Of a stretch of 64,000 bases of DNA, positions 43,979-56,776 are shown piece after piece. The stretch covers positions 434,001-498,000 of the forward strand of contig BLLK01000029.1 in the NCBI GenBank assembly GCA_021927905.1, given 5' to 3'. This DNA comes from Chaetoceros tenuissimus (Eukaryota; Bacillariophyta; Thalassiosirophyceae; Chaetocerotales; Chaetocerotaceae). Position 1 is the stretch's first letter. Every line of letters starts with the position of its first letter. The notes below the pieces were generated by a model. It had not been told where the DNA came from. It was given only the letters and a program-made list of their open reading frames with translations, and searched no databases. Made by a program: the position numbers and the translations under genes.

Positions 43979-44406
43979 CTTCTCTTCGAGGTAGTGATGT
44001 TCTTTTCGAAGAAACCTACAGAATCAAAATATGGTTCTTGGTATTTACTTGGTACTTGTGATGAATGATGAGTGAAACTCAAAGATCTTTCTACGTATTG
44101 TATGGTCAGGCAGGTCATCGGTGGTGATTATATAGCTAGCTCGCTAGATAGATAGGAAGGCACATCCTCCTAAATTGACTCATACCCGAAGAAGAGTAGT
44201 GGGTCAGTCTTGCAAGAGACTCCAAGACTTTTTTTGAAATTAGCTGATGAAATCAAATGAGAGCAACGGTGACTTTTTTTTAAACTGCAACTGCCACTAC
44301 TACACTTTGCAGTAGTACCATAACAGAATTGAATCAATCGTGTGATTAATTAAGCCAAGAGAAACATTGCAGTAGTACAAATCAATTGAAAATAAATAGT
44401 GCTGCA
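43979..44406. promoter_or_regulatory. divergent promoter region, GSS / SMC4
   Basis: 428 bp between head-to-head genes. A short duplication around TGCAGTAGTAC (44310 and 44371) is visible. No defined regulatory motif was identified. Confidence 0.45.
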
Positions 44407-47400
44407 ATGGACGCTTCAATGGAAATGACGTCGCCGTCCTCTCCTGCACCACAAGAGTCAAACTCTCCCATGACAAACTCTCCTTCTCCTGAAGAAAATG
44501 CTTCACCGCAACGATTGATAATCACTAAAATGATTCTTGAAAACTTCAAATCATATGCAGGCGAAAAAACGATCGGACCGTTCCATAAATGCTTCTCATC
44601 TGTCGTTGGACCAAATGGATCGGGTAAATCTAATGTGATTGATGCCATGCTCTTTGTCTTTGGAAAAAGAGCAAAGAAGCTTCGTCTTAATAAGGTCTCT
44701 GAACTTATTCATAACTCTGCTGCTTTCAAAGATAGCCCTCTGCAATACGCTAGGGTCTCTGTTTACTTTCAAGAAATCATCGACACAGGTGATGGAGACC
44801 AGGACTATCGTGTCGTTCCAAAGTCAGAAATTGTTGTGACCAGAATTGCAAAGAGAGATAACTCCTCACAGTACAAGTTGGACGGTAAAAATTGCTCGTT
44901 TAGACAAGTTGCCACCTACTTGAATTCAAAGGGTATTGATTTGGATAATAACCGCTTCCTCATTCTACAAGGTGAAGTAGAAATGATTTCCATGATGCCT
45001 CCTAAAGGCAAAACTGAAAATGATGAGGGATTGTTAGAGTATCTTGAAGATATCATTGGATCAAATCAATATGTTGATCAGACAAATGAGGCTGCACTCA
45101 AAGTTGAAGAGCTGACGGAGCATAGGCAAGAGAAGCTAAACCGTGTCAAGGCTGTAGAAAAGGAAAAACAGAGCCTGGAAGGAGCGAAACTTGAGGCGGA
45201 AGGATTATTGAGTAAAGATAGGGATATTCGTAGAAAGAAGAATATTCTATTCCAGATTCAGAAGCACAATTGTAGTAAAGAGAAGCAAAAGGATTTGGAA
45301 CAAAAAGCAGTGTTTGAGTCTCAGATCGAAGAGAACATTGTGAAGCTTGCAGCAGCTAAGAAACGTGCCGAAGAGATTGAAACTGGAATATCAGAGCAAA
45401 CTAGAGAGTACGATAGAGTACATGCAGAACTTGTCAAGACAAAGGAAGAATTCACTTCTTATGAAAGAAAAGATATTCAAATGAGAGAGGAAATGAAGCA
45501 TCTCAAAACCAACAAGAAGAAAATTGCCACCAAAGTTCAAAAAGAGGCAGCGAAAGAAGCAGCAGCATTGCAGAAGATTGAAGAGGCTAAGGAGAATATT
45601 CCTTTATTAGAGGAGGAGATTGAGAGACTTAATGCCGTAAAAGTGGAAGAAGATGCTAAGCTTGAAGAAATTTTTGAAGAGACAAAGGAAGTCACAGAGA
45701 AATTACGTGAGAAGCTTCAAAAGAAGACGCAAGAATTGTCTCCGGTTACGCAAGAAAGAGCTGTTTTCCAAGCCGCTCTTGATACTGCTACTACTGAAGT
45801 AAAACTACTAGAGGATTCCACAACTAGAGCAAAAGCTCAGGTCGAGGCTGCAGAGAAAGAGCTCAACTCTTTGGATTCAAAACAAGAGACATTGAAAAAG
45901 AAGGTTGATGAATATGAAAAGGAAGTTCTTGATGGCAAGCAAAGAATTGATGATGCAAAAAAGGAGGAAGAAAACCTAGCAGAATTAGAGAAAGATCTCG
46001 CAAAGAAATATTCAACGTTGACGGTAAGTAAAAAAACAAACGAACATTTGCGCAAAAGCATTTTACAAGTCCATCGTTAATTTTTACTTCCTTTACAGAC
46101 TCAGGCTGAAGAAGCCAAAGCAGCTCTTCAACATGAAGTAACACGATCTAAGGCGGTTAGAGGAATTCTAAAAGCTGCTAGAAAGGGTGGCGAACTTTCA
46201 GGTGTAGGGATTTTGGGACGCTTGGGGGATCTGGCGACAATCTCTGATCAATATGATGTTGCAATTTCAACTGCTTGTGGATTTCTAGACCATATTGTTG
46301 TGCAAACAACCGCTGGGGCGCAGCGTTGTCTTGCCTATCTTCGCCAAAATAATCTCGGACGTGCAAACTTTATTCCCCTCGATAAGATGAAGAAAGGTGC
46401 TCATGATAGAGTTGTAGAAACTCCTGAAAACGCTCCTCGTCTGTTTGATCTTATCACTCCATCCAATTTTGCTGTAACTCCTGCTCTTTACCTAGGAGTT
46501 GGGAATACTCTTGTTGCTCCAGATCTTGAGACTGCAACAAGATGGGCTTATGACTTTGGAAAACGCTGGCGTGTTGTAACACTTGATGGAAACCTTATTG
46601 AGATGTCAGGAACAATGCAAGGAGGAGGTAAATCGGTCCGAAGGGGAGGGATGAGGTTTACAAACTCTAGTAACGAAGGTTTCTCTAATGAAATATTGTC
46701 CGATGGATCCCAAGCACAAAGTGCTGAACTCGAGGCCCGCGCACAGAAAGTGTTTGAAGACTTGAAAAAGTGCCGCAGTGACCGCCGTAATTTAAATAGT
46801 GAAATTAGGGAACTTCAGAAACGAATCAAGAGTTTGACTGTTCAAATTCCAAAGTTGAAATTGCAAGTTGAAAGTTGTGATACTACAAGGCAAGAGTTGA
46901 CTCTGCGCCTCCCTGACCTTCGCTCGCAGTGTGAACTCTCATCTGAAGATGTAGAGAAACTCTCAAAACTTAGCAAGAAGGTTGAGAAATGCAAATTGGA
47001 TATGGCATCGTGTTCAATGCTTGCTTCAAAACTAGAGACTGAGGTAGCTAATCTTCAAAAATCTATTTTGGACGCTGGAGGGTCTCGCTTAAAAAAGCAA
47101 CAAAAGTCTTGTGAGAAGGTACTTTCTGACTTGAATGAAGCTACCAAGAAATTGAGTTCTTGCAAAGTGACCATCACCAGTTCACAAAAAGCTGCAGATA
47201 AAGCCAAAATGGCAAAAGAAAATTCTGAAAAGGAATTTGAAACAACAAAAGAAGCTCTGTCTAAAATGAAAGATGAATTCAAGAGCCTGGAAGAAGAGGC
47301 GCTTGCTGTCATGCAGGCCTATGAAAAAGTACAGGAACTTGAGTCTGAGAAGAAAGCATCTCTTGAGTCTGTCCTGAAGGAAGTTGAAGCTTTGAGAAAG

Positions 47401-48575
47401 GTGGAGTCTGAGATCAAGTGCAATGAAGTTGAATTAGTCGCGAAGAAGGATGCTTGTGAGAAGTCAATCTCAGAGAATGATAAGAGAATTGAACATTGGA
47501 ATCGTGAAATAAAGAATTTGCAGAAGGAAGAGGATAATGACGATGAGTATGACCTCTCTGATGATGAATGTGAGGAAGAAACAGTTCAGAAAAGGAGTGT
47601 CGAAGAACCAAGCCAGGATGCTGAGATGGAAGAAGTATCAGGGGAAAGTGGAGCGAAAACTAGTGAGAAGGAATCTGCATTGCCAACTTTTTCTGCCGTT
47701 GCGCTTGACCAATATGATATATTCGAGGTAAAGGATGATATAGATACATTGGAGATAGAAAGAGAAAAAATGGCGAAGAATGCAAACATGACTGCTATTG
47801 CTGAGTACAGGAAGAAAGAGGCAGATTATCTTGCCAGGTAAGTAAATGAGTTGTATCCTAGTGTAGAACAGTACTTGCATTTTCTCAACCTTATTTGATA
47901 TTCGCTAGGGTCGCTGAACTTGATGAGGTCACCGAGGCAAGAAACCAAGCGAGAAATGTACATGAAGACCTTCGACGACTAAGATTGGAAAAGTTCATGG
48001 ATGGATTTGGGCAAATCACGCTGAAATTGAAGGAAATGTACCAGATGATCACATTGGGTGGTGATGCAGAATTAGAGCTTGTTGATTCATTAGATCCTTT
48101 CTCAGAAGGTATTGTCTTCTCTGTACGTCCTCCAAAGAAATCATGGAAAAATATTTCTAACCTTTCTGGTGGAGAGAAGACCCTATCTTCATTGGCACTT
48201 GTTTTTGCTCTGCATCACTACAAACCTACACCATTGTATGTCATGGATGAGATTGACGCTGCTCTTGATTTTAGAAATGTTTCTATCGTTGCAAACTATA
48301 TCAAGGAAAGAACTAAGAACGCACAATTTATTATCATATCTCTCCGCAATAACATGTTCGAACTTGCTGATCGCTTGGTCGGTATTTACAAGACCAACAA
48401 CTGTACAAAGAGTATCACCATTGACCCAAAATCATTCTCTAATCAAGGAAGTGCTAGTTTATCTAAAACTCCAATCTTGGTTGAGAAAACAAATAAGACA
48501 ATCGCATCGACAAAGGAGAAGATTTTGGATAGCAGATCAGAAGTTGGAGATGAAAACATGATGGAGCTATTGTAA
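44407..48575 (+). CDS. SMC4: condensin subunit SMC4
   Basis: Three exons: 44407-46023, 46099-47837 and 47909-48575, with introns of 75 and 71 nt, giving 1,340 residues. SMC4 pairs with SMC2 in condensin and drives mitotic chromosome compaction. Seen: an SP-rich N-terminal tail with many possible CDK sites; MILENFKSYAGEKTIGPF and Walker A GPNGSGKSNVIDA; long coiled coils; the hinge (GILGRLGDLATISDQYDVAI, DHIVVQTTAGAQRCL); the second coil with an acidic linker (EDNDDEYDLSDDECEEE); then signature NLSGGEKTLSSLALVFALH and Walker B YVMDEIDAALD. FKSYAG and the hinge are SMC4-like rather than SMC2-like. A frame 21 nt longer begins only at a TTG, so ATG 44407 is taken as the start. Confidence 0.93.
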
Positions 48576-49258
48576 AGCAAAACGTGGGTGAAGGGGAATT
48601 GACACAGGATTCTTGATATCATACAGAACAAGAGTTGAAGTCACTGTTTGTACTAATCTATTTTAACAAATCACATTATACTACTTATGACTTTTCCATT
48701 TTTTGTAAAAACAATGGGATGATGTTGGATCAAGCGATAGCGTTGGATATTGATGTATTTCCTGACTTCATAGGTGGACTGAAAATGAGACGAAGTATCA
48801 TGAAAGATATGAATCCATCCCCGTACGGATTGTTGTAAATTGAATAGATTGGCCTCCGTGCAGGTAAAAGAATAACATAATTGTAAAGTCATTGATCAGA
48901 TAGATCTATCACATGTCTATTTCTAGATCAATTGCAAATATGAAAAAGAAATTGCGTGTTACTAACTAGTAACCTCGATTATTTTGTGAGACTTACGTCG
49001 TCACTAGGAAGAATTATCAAATTCATACAATCAATTATACCAGCATTTGTAATAGTTTAAAATACAGAATGCATCAATAATAAAATGTAAGAAGAGCAAA
49101 AGGAGTGAAGTGTCGAATCATTGTTTAACCTTCACATATATCATCGCTCGCATCGTAAGAAATCGAAAGATGGCAAATGCAATCTAGATAGAAAAATATG
49201 CTCTACAAACTTACAAAACGCAATTTTATTTTATTTGTATCAACGAAGATACAATTTC
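48576..49258. other. AT-rich spacer 3' of SMC4
   Basis: No supported gene. Short open frames here lack coding features. Confidence 0.4.
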
Positions 49259-50168
49259 AGAGTTTGGGAGCGTTTGATCTTGTTCGAGAGAACTTCCTCT
49301 CCTCAGGCGACTATCGCTACACCGACGATAAAGAACAAAGAAGGTTTGGGTAATTCTGTAAAAGTGATTTCCTCAAATAAGTCTTCACATTGCTTTCAAA
49401 ACTCGCGGTCTTTTTATTAGTAAATTGTACCATATCCTGTATTAACTTTGAGTTCATCTTCTTCCTTATTTTGTAAAATCCTTACGAAATTTGGCAATTG
49501 ATGAGAGTTTGGATAATCTCTCGATTCTTCCTAATCCAGTTCGTCATCTCCTTCTGCTTTATGCGCACCTCTTAAGTAACGTTAGGCAGTCCATGACAAA
49601 AAGTTTGGATGTTTGTGATGGTACACTCGGATATCACTGGTACTATCATTATTGTAGATCCGAGTTTTTGTCGCTGGTGGATGTAAAACAATTCATGTGA
49701 TGGAAAGATACCTTTCATCAAGTGCATGGCATCTAATCCTGATGATTGGTCTTTCAAAGATAAATGCAAAATAGAGCCATAGGAAACACTTCAATAGCAG
49801 CAGTAATCATACAGGAAGTAAGACGTGCTACTGTTTACCAGACCGGTACTAGCAGTATTATCGTATTCCGTGTGACAGTTGGTACCAATCAACTAACAAA
49901 TTCTGCAGCTGAGATCAGTGAAGAAATGTTTAGTACGGCATCAAACATGATTACTTTGGTCTCTCAAATGATGGCTTGCTCTTTTGACCACTTAATCTTT
50001 GCTCCTTCTACCTCTTCTAGCTTTTCCTATGGAGAAGATGGCGTTGTTGGAGGAACATTTACTTCCGATATATTGCAAACTCATCAAGCAACCGATGTTG
50101 AAATTGTCAAGACACTATACGGTTCTGACATGAATGAAGCCGACAACTATACCTCTCTTATCTCATGA
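49259..50168 (+). pseudogene. possible decayed gene of unknown family
   Basis: Several plus-strand segments look coding but lie in different frames with stops between them: FDLVRENFLSSGDYRYTDDK (after a TTTCAG acceptor-like site at 49258), LPNPVRHLLLLYAHLLSNV (about 49524), DGKIPFIKCMASNPDDWSF (about 49699), and an open run from 49764 with AAVIIQEVRRATVYQTG, FRVTVGTNQLTNSAAEISEE and MFSTASNMITLVSQMMACSF. Either a gene with several unrecognised introns or, more likely, a decayed gene. I do not recognise the family. Confidence 0.35.
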
Positions 50169-51529
50169 CCCAGTGGACATCTTTGGAGGAAGTTAGATGT
50201 GAATACCATTTAAAAGGGTAGAAGCAACTTGAATTTAGAAGGAAAAATTAATCCTACAACGTTTCAGAATCAGTGTTGGGACTTTCTCCAAGATGATCTG
50301 GCATAAAGAGTATAAATTCCTCGAAAGCAAAGCTAGATTCCCGCTCCTTCAGGAAGATTAGCTTTGATGTTCAGATTACCAGCTCTACCCCAGCAGATAG
50401 AAGGACGTAACCCTTCGAGAGACTCGTAAACAGAACATGTCCCTAGATTTGTCGTTATGATGAATATCTTTCCATTTGCCTGAAGAGATTCTTTAAGAAA
50501 TGAAAATTTGAGGTCCACGTGTACGCTGATAAATCTACCAATGTGCTTTCCCGATGGAATCAAAAATCCATATTTTTCTCATGTCCAGAGATCTTATCAT
50601 CACCTCTTCTTGTGCGTGTCGTGTAATGAATTGCTATAATTGTGTCCTGCTTCCTCAAGGAATATGATTGATACGATCCATTGGATAATGATTTTTAAGT
50701 ACTACGGTTTTATCATTTAATCATATAGTAGATTATTGACACTACTACAATATGAAGCATTCTTTGTTATCATGAACTTGGAATCTTTTCGATTAGCTCG
50801 CTTTGTAACAGATACATTGCATTCATACAGATACGACATAAAGAATGACCATGAATTACGAAAAATAAACATGTCTACGTATTCTATTCTAGATTTGTTG
50901 TCTCACTTTGATTCTTAAATAATTTATATGTTTCGCTTGACTTGCTTGGCATTAGTGCCAATAATGAAAACCATATTCAAATGGTGTTTGATTCAAGAGT
51001 CGAGTCTGTGAAGTTTCAGTTTCCTGCATTGAAAGAAATTCCTTTTTTGTCTTTTGTTATTTCATGTTGTAAAAAATCAGCCTTGTAGCTTTGTATCAAA
51101 TCTCATCAGTATAAAAAGTAATTGTGAACGAGTCTTCATCATTTGTCTTCACTAAAGCCATTAGATTTCACGGTGATAAAAAGACTTGGTACACGCTTTA
51201 TGTATTTACGGGTATCTACGAAAGAATCTCCTGTCCCCAAAACAAGATACTACTACTTCACGAGAAATCCTTCGGCCCCCATACCAAAGAATTCCTTCTC
51301 ACTCATTTTCATACCTACTTTACAAACTGACCTTCTCTAGAAGATCCGGAGGCATACCCTTGACCGACTGCTGAAGCTTTCGAAAGTGCTTTTCTGCAGT
51401 TTTATTTTGGATGTCATTCATCCTATAAAATAAAGTGTAATCAAAAGCAAAACATTATATCAGGATCTACAAACAAAGCATCTATTGCCATGTCGGTGCA
51501 TTGATGAAGTCGAGACTCAATTTCCGTCA
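50169..51529. other. non-coding or unrecognised region
   Basis: About 1.35 kb, AT-rich. Overlapping short frames at 51124-51374 in all three plus frames argue against real coding. A minus-strand frame at 50333-50563 has no recognisable features. Confidence 0.4.
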
Positions 51530-52538
51530 CATGAATAACAAATTTTTCAACCTTTTCTTTGTATTTATGAATTCAGCAATAGTCACGACCTTATATTCTA
51601 GTAACTGTGAAATCTGACCAATCTCTTTTCCCATTCTCATGTAGACCACGATTCGATGGGTATTTTGAAGAGATTTGTTACAAAAGAATTGCAATGCATT
51701 TTGAACAAATGCAGTATAGGATTGTCCAAGATTCATTTGCTCCATTTGCTTTTGTAAATTGTTTCTTCGGATTGGATTCCATCCACGAAACAAATCTGAT
51801 TTCAGACAGACTGGCTCAAATCCTTTCCACGCTATCGCTTGATTATCTAATTCACTCTCATTGAATACTACTTGAAAAGTTTGATCAAACATTTTCCTAA
51901 ACTCTTTAGTAGAAACAACTCCAAATTGAATATAGAACTGGTCACTTCTTCCAGCTGTCTTTTTATTTTGATGATTATTCCATGCCTCCATGATCTCTTC
52001 TTTATGCTTTTATTGTAAATCAGTAATTGCCATAGCTCTTGGTTCCTCTGCCACAATAAAAGTTTGAGTGTTGTAATTGAACTCAACTTCCACAGGGACA
52101 GCTTTCACAGGTGGTTGCTGTTCAATGCCTTTTTTCCTGAGGGCATAACGGCTTTCATGGGTGGCTCTTCTGACCTTGTCCACTTTCGAAAGAGATTATA
52201 AATATTCATCCCTCTTGAATCAAGAGATCTTTCTATTCTCTTTGAGATATCACAATTCTGCTTGCACACATCTTTATGTTTTGGCCAGTCCTCTTAACTT
52301 GGCAATCTCGGCTACAATAGAATCTTTTCTTACATTTTGAACAATAGCTTAATTTGAATCCAATACAAGCATTTCTTTTCAAGCAATTAGGGTTAGCACA
52401 TCCGATGACAGTTCTTTCAGGCTTGAGTTGAAGTCCCTTCTTCCCTTCTGCTTTAGTCTCCTTGCTAGCATTTAACTCTACTTTTTTCGAGTCGCCTTTG
52501 GATACTTTCTTGCATACACAGCTATGTGTGTCTTCCAT
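51530..52538 (-). pseudogene. MYND zinc-finger protein pseudogene
   Basis: The ATG at 52538 opens MEDTHSCVCKK, followed by the MYND pattern CANPNCLKRNACIGF, LSYCSKCKKRFYCSRDCQ. The last ligands, WPKHKDVC, appear only after a one-base frame change in the codon after CQVK, so the finger is split. That second frame continues (RGMNIYNLFRKWTRSEEPP) to a stop. A third frame carries FNYNTQTFIVAEEPRAMAI, then an in-frame TAA, then WNNHQNKKTAGRSDQFYIQF and a 150-residue helical C-terminus ending at 51530. Two frameshifts and a nonsense codon indicate a dead or wrongly assembled gene. MYND proteins often bind proline-rich peptides. Confidence 0.6.
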
Positions 52539-52764
52539 AGCCTTCTCTGACAGTAGCGGTTGCAGAAGAACACATCCATAAGAAATTTTGAATTGAACTA
52601 TTGATGAAGTTACGACCTATTTTATATTTAGCGTGGATGTATACTGTTCGTTATTTTTTGTATTACATTTTGATGTTGTGTTTAGAATATGGAGTTCTAA
52701 GTATCATACGCTAACGAACATGGCACGGCCGCTAGATGAAGATATAAGTTTGCTAAAATCTATA
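52539..52764. other. short spacer
   Basis: It holds the upstream region of the MYND pseudogene and the 3' region of the PP2C gene. No other feature is seen. Confidence 0.4.
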
Positions 52765-55700
52765 TTATTCTTTGAATTTTACAACTACAACAGTGATGTT
52801 GTCGTTAGATCCTAGCCCTTTTGCTAGCTGAGCTAATCTCACAGAACATTCTTCAGCACTAAGCTCTAGTTGGTACAATAGTTTCCGTGTAACTCTTACA
52901 GCATCATCTAAAACAAACAAATAAAGGAGTGAGGCAAAATGCTTTTCAGGACATATGATTCCAGAAGGGAACTTACCAGGATCAATAACATCCCAAAGAC
53001 CATCACATGCAATAAGGATAAATTCATTATTTCCATGAGATCCAAGTTGAAAGAATTTTAAACTAGGAGTAGATATGACAAGGTCACCTTCAAAGCAGCC
53101 ATTGTGTTCTTCGCTATGCAGCTCTCTATAAGTGTGATAATTTAAAAAGGCTGGACATTTCCATTCATTACTACTAGGGTCATTGTTTGCGTCTCCATTA
53201 TCTCTGTTGTATTCAGCTTTGTACTCTCTATCACCAATAGCTCTACTTACTGCTAGATCCCCACAAACTCGATATATATCTACTATTCTTGTTTGAATAT
53301 CATCAGTGTTCAATCTATCACCGAAGCATCTTAGAAATATTTCGAGAACGTCCTCATTGCCCCAATCCATTCTATGGAAGAGGCCAGCGATAGGAATTTC
53401 AGTTTCATGAGTTACCCAGCCGTTAGCAGACAATATTCGCTGCTTTTCAACAGGGGATGAAGGACAGTGGGATTCACTAACTTCTTTAAAGATAATACCA
53501 GTTTTGCTTCCTCCAATTTTGTTCAGTTCAAAATCTTGATGTTCAAGCACTGACCACCCGCTTGCCATTGCCCTGTCTGTGTTCTTTGTAGAAGAGGAGA
53601 AGACACCACCTGCATCCCCTACGCTCGCGATTGCGACATGGTCATCTAATACTAATACAATAATTGCAGTAGAACCAGAATACCAATCGCGACCATCGTG
53701 ACTGCAAAATAAACAGAAATCGTCATCAAGCCTTGAAACTGAGTCCATAAGAATTTCATTCAGTATACTCTCTGTGTCTCTATTTGCAAAATCATCATCA
53801 TCATAACCAATGCTTTCTTCTAGTAATATACCATGAAATTTTTCGGCAGCATACCTTGCAGCTTCATTTCCACAATGTCCATCAAATATAGCAAATAAAC
53901 CATGCTCTTTAAATCGATCAAAGTATGATTTCGAAGGCTGGAATGGGTCAATGTCATCAGATGGCTGTGTGAAAAAGAGGTCCGTAATGATAATATATGC
54001 ATCTTCATTGTACGGACGGATTCCACATTTCGAGACAGCTCCAACTTCTAATTTTTCTCCGTCAAAACCGTATGGATCAAAGTCATTTGTTGCCCTTATG
54101 CTATGTTCACGCTTGAATCTATCGTCACAGACAGAGGTACTGATTAAATTTGGGTCAGCGCACCCTCCTAACTTAAAGAAACTGACATCTTCTGTAATTG
54201 AACCATCATCATCTTCTGTACCGTCTATTTCGATGGGTTCATTGGAATCAGTGGATGACGTAGAGTCAAAATTAAGCGATTTTTCTTCGCTCTCTTCACT
54301 ATCATCAAAAGTATCTACAATATCAGCTTCTGCTGAGAACCTTTCTTTTACTTCATCTTCTTCCCGTCTGACTTGCTCCATAACCTCACTAACTAGATCG
54401 GGCTCAATATTTTTTATTTCACTCTCATCTGCTCTCATGTGGGGAGGTACGTATTTTTGAGCAGAGCTCTTATTTCTTAATTGGGGTGGTACATATTTTC
54501 CAGCACTTGGCCGAAACGCTTCAGTTGAAGATTTTTGAGGTGCACTCATAACGGTAGAACTTGCATTCTCTTCCTTTGGAGAGGTTGGATGAAAAGCATC
54601 GGATAATCGGGTACTGGATCGGGAAGTTGGCAATTTATTTACAGGAAATGCCTTTGGCGACAAAAGGTGGTTTATTTGTAGCGAGTCACTTGAACCTGCT
54701 CGGTTTCTAGTAGATACTTCATTAAATGGTTGTAAACCTGAAAATCTTTGAGGAGAAAGTGCGGGATCAGCTCCAAATGACCCACTTTTTTCAATGCCTC
54801 GAAATGATAATGATTTATCATGTGTTGGTCTTTGTGCTATGAAGGGGCCTATTGTCCCAGTCACATTGCATTTTTGATTTGCAGAATACATACTCATCAA
54901 ACCTTTGGGAGTGTAAGAGGCCGCACCAAGTTTGCTGAGAGAACTATCCTGATCTTTGGAACCAACAACATCAGCTAATTCCTTCATCAAGAAAACAAAT
55001 GCTTTCCGAATTTCCAGCAACCACGTTCGAACTTCGTCAATGTCTTTCGCTTTCAGAATTAATGTATCGAGGTCTTCATCATCTTGATCATCGTTTTCAT
55101 GATCTTCATCTTCTACTGATCTCATAGCAATCAATTCAAAAACTTTCTCCCCAAATTGCGCAGAAGTTTTGACTTTACCAACCATATTAAGTGCAACTCT
55201 CTTTTCCCAATAAACATTAGGATCATGGCAAAATGAGCCGCCAGTCTTCTCTTTTGAATTAAGCATAGGGTGAAGGTCTCTTGGCATCGGGGATTTGCCT
55301 AGATTGTCGAAATTATTAGCTTCATAGTTTTGAGGAGTTATTGGCAAACGTCTCCGCTCTAGTTCAGCTTCATGACTATTACCTATTTCAGCATTTCGAT
55401 AAAAATAAAGCACACCATCTGTAAGAACGCAATACTTTCTCGTCCATATATGCTTGTCCCAGGGATCAATGTAAACTTCTGGTACCTTGTTTTGAGAGCT
55501 CCCCCCTTTTGTATCATCATATTCTTGGAGATGTAATGGAAGATTTTTTGATATCTCCACCGTTGTACCGTTTCCAATTTGGATAGGTTCTGATGAGGAT
55601 TCTTTTTGAATAGCTATAGGTTTACTTTGCGCAACAGTTGGTGGAACAAAAGGTTTTCTAGTCTCTATATTTTCATCGCTTGGTGTTAATTGTGATACTT

Positions 55701-56183
55701 CTTCACGACTCAATGAATTTGCTGTGCTGGCTTTAGGATTTTTCTGCTTTTTGTTGTCCTGTCCAAAGAATGAAGACAGCATATTCAATGCTGCCCCAAG
55801 ACCATTTACTTCCTCTTTGACTTCAGTTTTCTTTGGTGCAGGTAAATCAGGTAATATTGGAACAGTTGGTAATACATCTTTATTCTTTTCTTGTTCGTCT
55901 TTCATGAATTTATCATCAATTCCATCTGTGATAATCTGCTCTTCTATCAAATTTGGTTCTTCTTCCGAGATCGTCGTTTGTGGTTTGTTTGACCGTTTCC
56001 AAAGATATCCACTGTATGTTCCAGTAGTTGTGTGACTACATGAAATAAATTAGTAACATTGTCATATTGGAAGCAAATTGTAAATTTGTAAACTTACCGT
56101 TGCATTCCCATTCCTACTAGATCCGATGAAGAATAGTTTTGGAACGATCTAGACAGCAGACTTTCCTCATTATTGTTTTGCAT
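52765..56183 (-). CDS. PH domain-PP2C protein phosphatase
   Basis: Three exons: 56183-56098, 56035-52977 and 52907-52765 (introns 62 and 69 nt), giving 1,095 residues. Exon 1 starts MQNNNEESLLSRS. Exon 2 opens with a PH domain (YSGYLWKRSNK, then HIWTRKYCVLTDGVLYFYRN, and AKDIDEVRTWLLEIRKAFVF). A disordered Ser/Pro and acidic linker carries two similar peptides, AGKYVPPQLRNKSS and AQKYVPPHMRADES. The C-terminal PP2C (PPM) Mn/Mg-dependent Ser/Thr phosphatase has CGIRPYNEDAY, IFDGHCGNEAA, YSGSTAIIVLVL, IASVGDAGG, AVSRAIGDREY, IACDGLWDV and SNDNITVVVV, so the metal-binding aspartates are present. The PH domain may recruit it to phosphoinositide membranes (inference). The second intron has no stop and is a multiple of three. 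The longest single open frame starts at a TTG inside exon 2 and is not the true start. Confidence 0.88.
52908..52976 (-). other. 69-nt in-frame, stop-free intron in PP2C gene
   Basis: Donor CCTG/GTAAGT and acceptor TTTTAG/AT, phase 1. It encodes 23 codons without a stop and splits DVIDP from DDAVRV, which are contiguous in PP2C enzymes (DGLWDV...DA). Retention would insert 23 residues next to the metal-binding DG. Confidence 0.82.
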
Positions 56184-56776
56184 GTTCTTTACTGATTTTT
56201 CCTCTAGACACTATTCCTTTGGTTATGTTGCTACTGTATGCTGAAGATCAGTCAATCAACAAAAAATCCCTTTATTATCACTTTTGTGTGGTTTAAATTG
56301 TTTTTGGATCAATCGGATCGGGGTTCTGTGTGATGTGAGATGGTACATTGGTACTTAAGCATCTCTCTCCCTATTTTTAGAGAGAATTTGATGATGGATT
56401 GATCATTTGATGCTAAAGAAAGGGGAGTGGGTCTTTTTTTGCACTTAAAGAACAATAGAAACTATCACTGTTGGAGAGGTATCTCTTTGCACCTCTGCTA
56501 TCCATACGTACGTACGTACGTACGTACACTCGATCACCACAACTTTTCACCACACAAACCACAAACAACATCGATCATAACAACACAACAAGTGAACTCA
56601 TTACAAGTTTTTGAACCGAAGAGAGATAATCTAATAATTGATGTTAAGAAAAGATAATAGATATAAAGGACCGAAGGGAGTCAAAGCTTTCTGTGCAAAG
56701 TAAAGAAGAATCTGAAAGACACATCCGCTTTAGTAATAGAATTGGACTGATTGAAAAGTGAAAGTTGAATAAGAAA
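56184..56776. promoter_or_regulatory. divergent promoter region with ACGT repeat
   Basis: About 590 bp between head-to-head genes. At 56503-56527 it contains a run of (TACG)n, a perfect palindrome with repeated ACGT cores. ACGT is the core of many bZIP sites in plants and algae; function here is inference. Confidence 0.5.

Noticed and set aside
51124-51374. Three overlapping plus-strand frames
   Set aside because: All three frames open at once in AT-rich DNA, with no recognisable motif in any.
56427-56657. Plus-strand frame containing the TACG repeat
   Set aside because: It translates to YVRTYVRT from a microsatellite inside a promoter region. No protein evidence.
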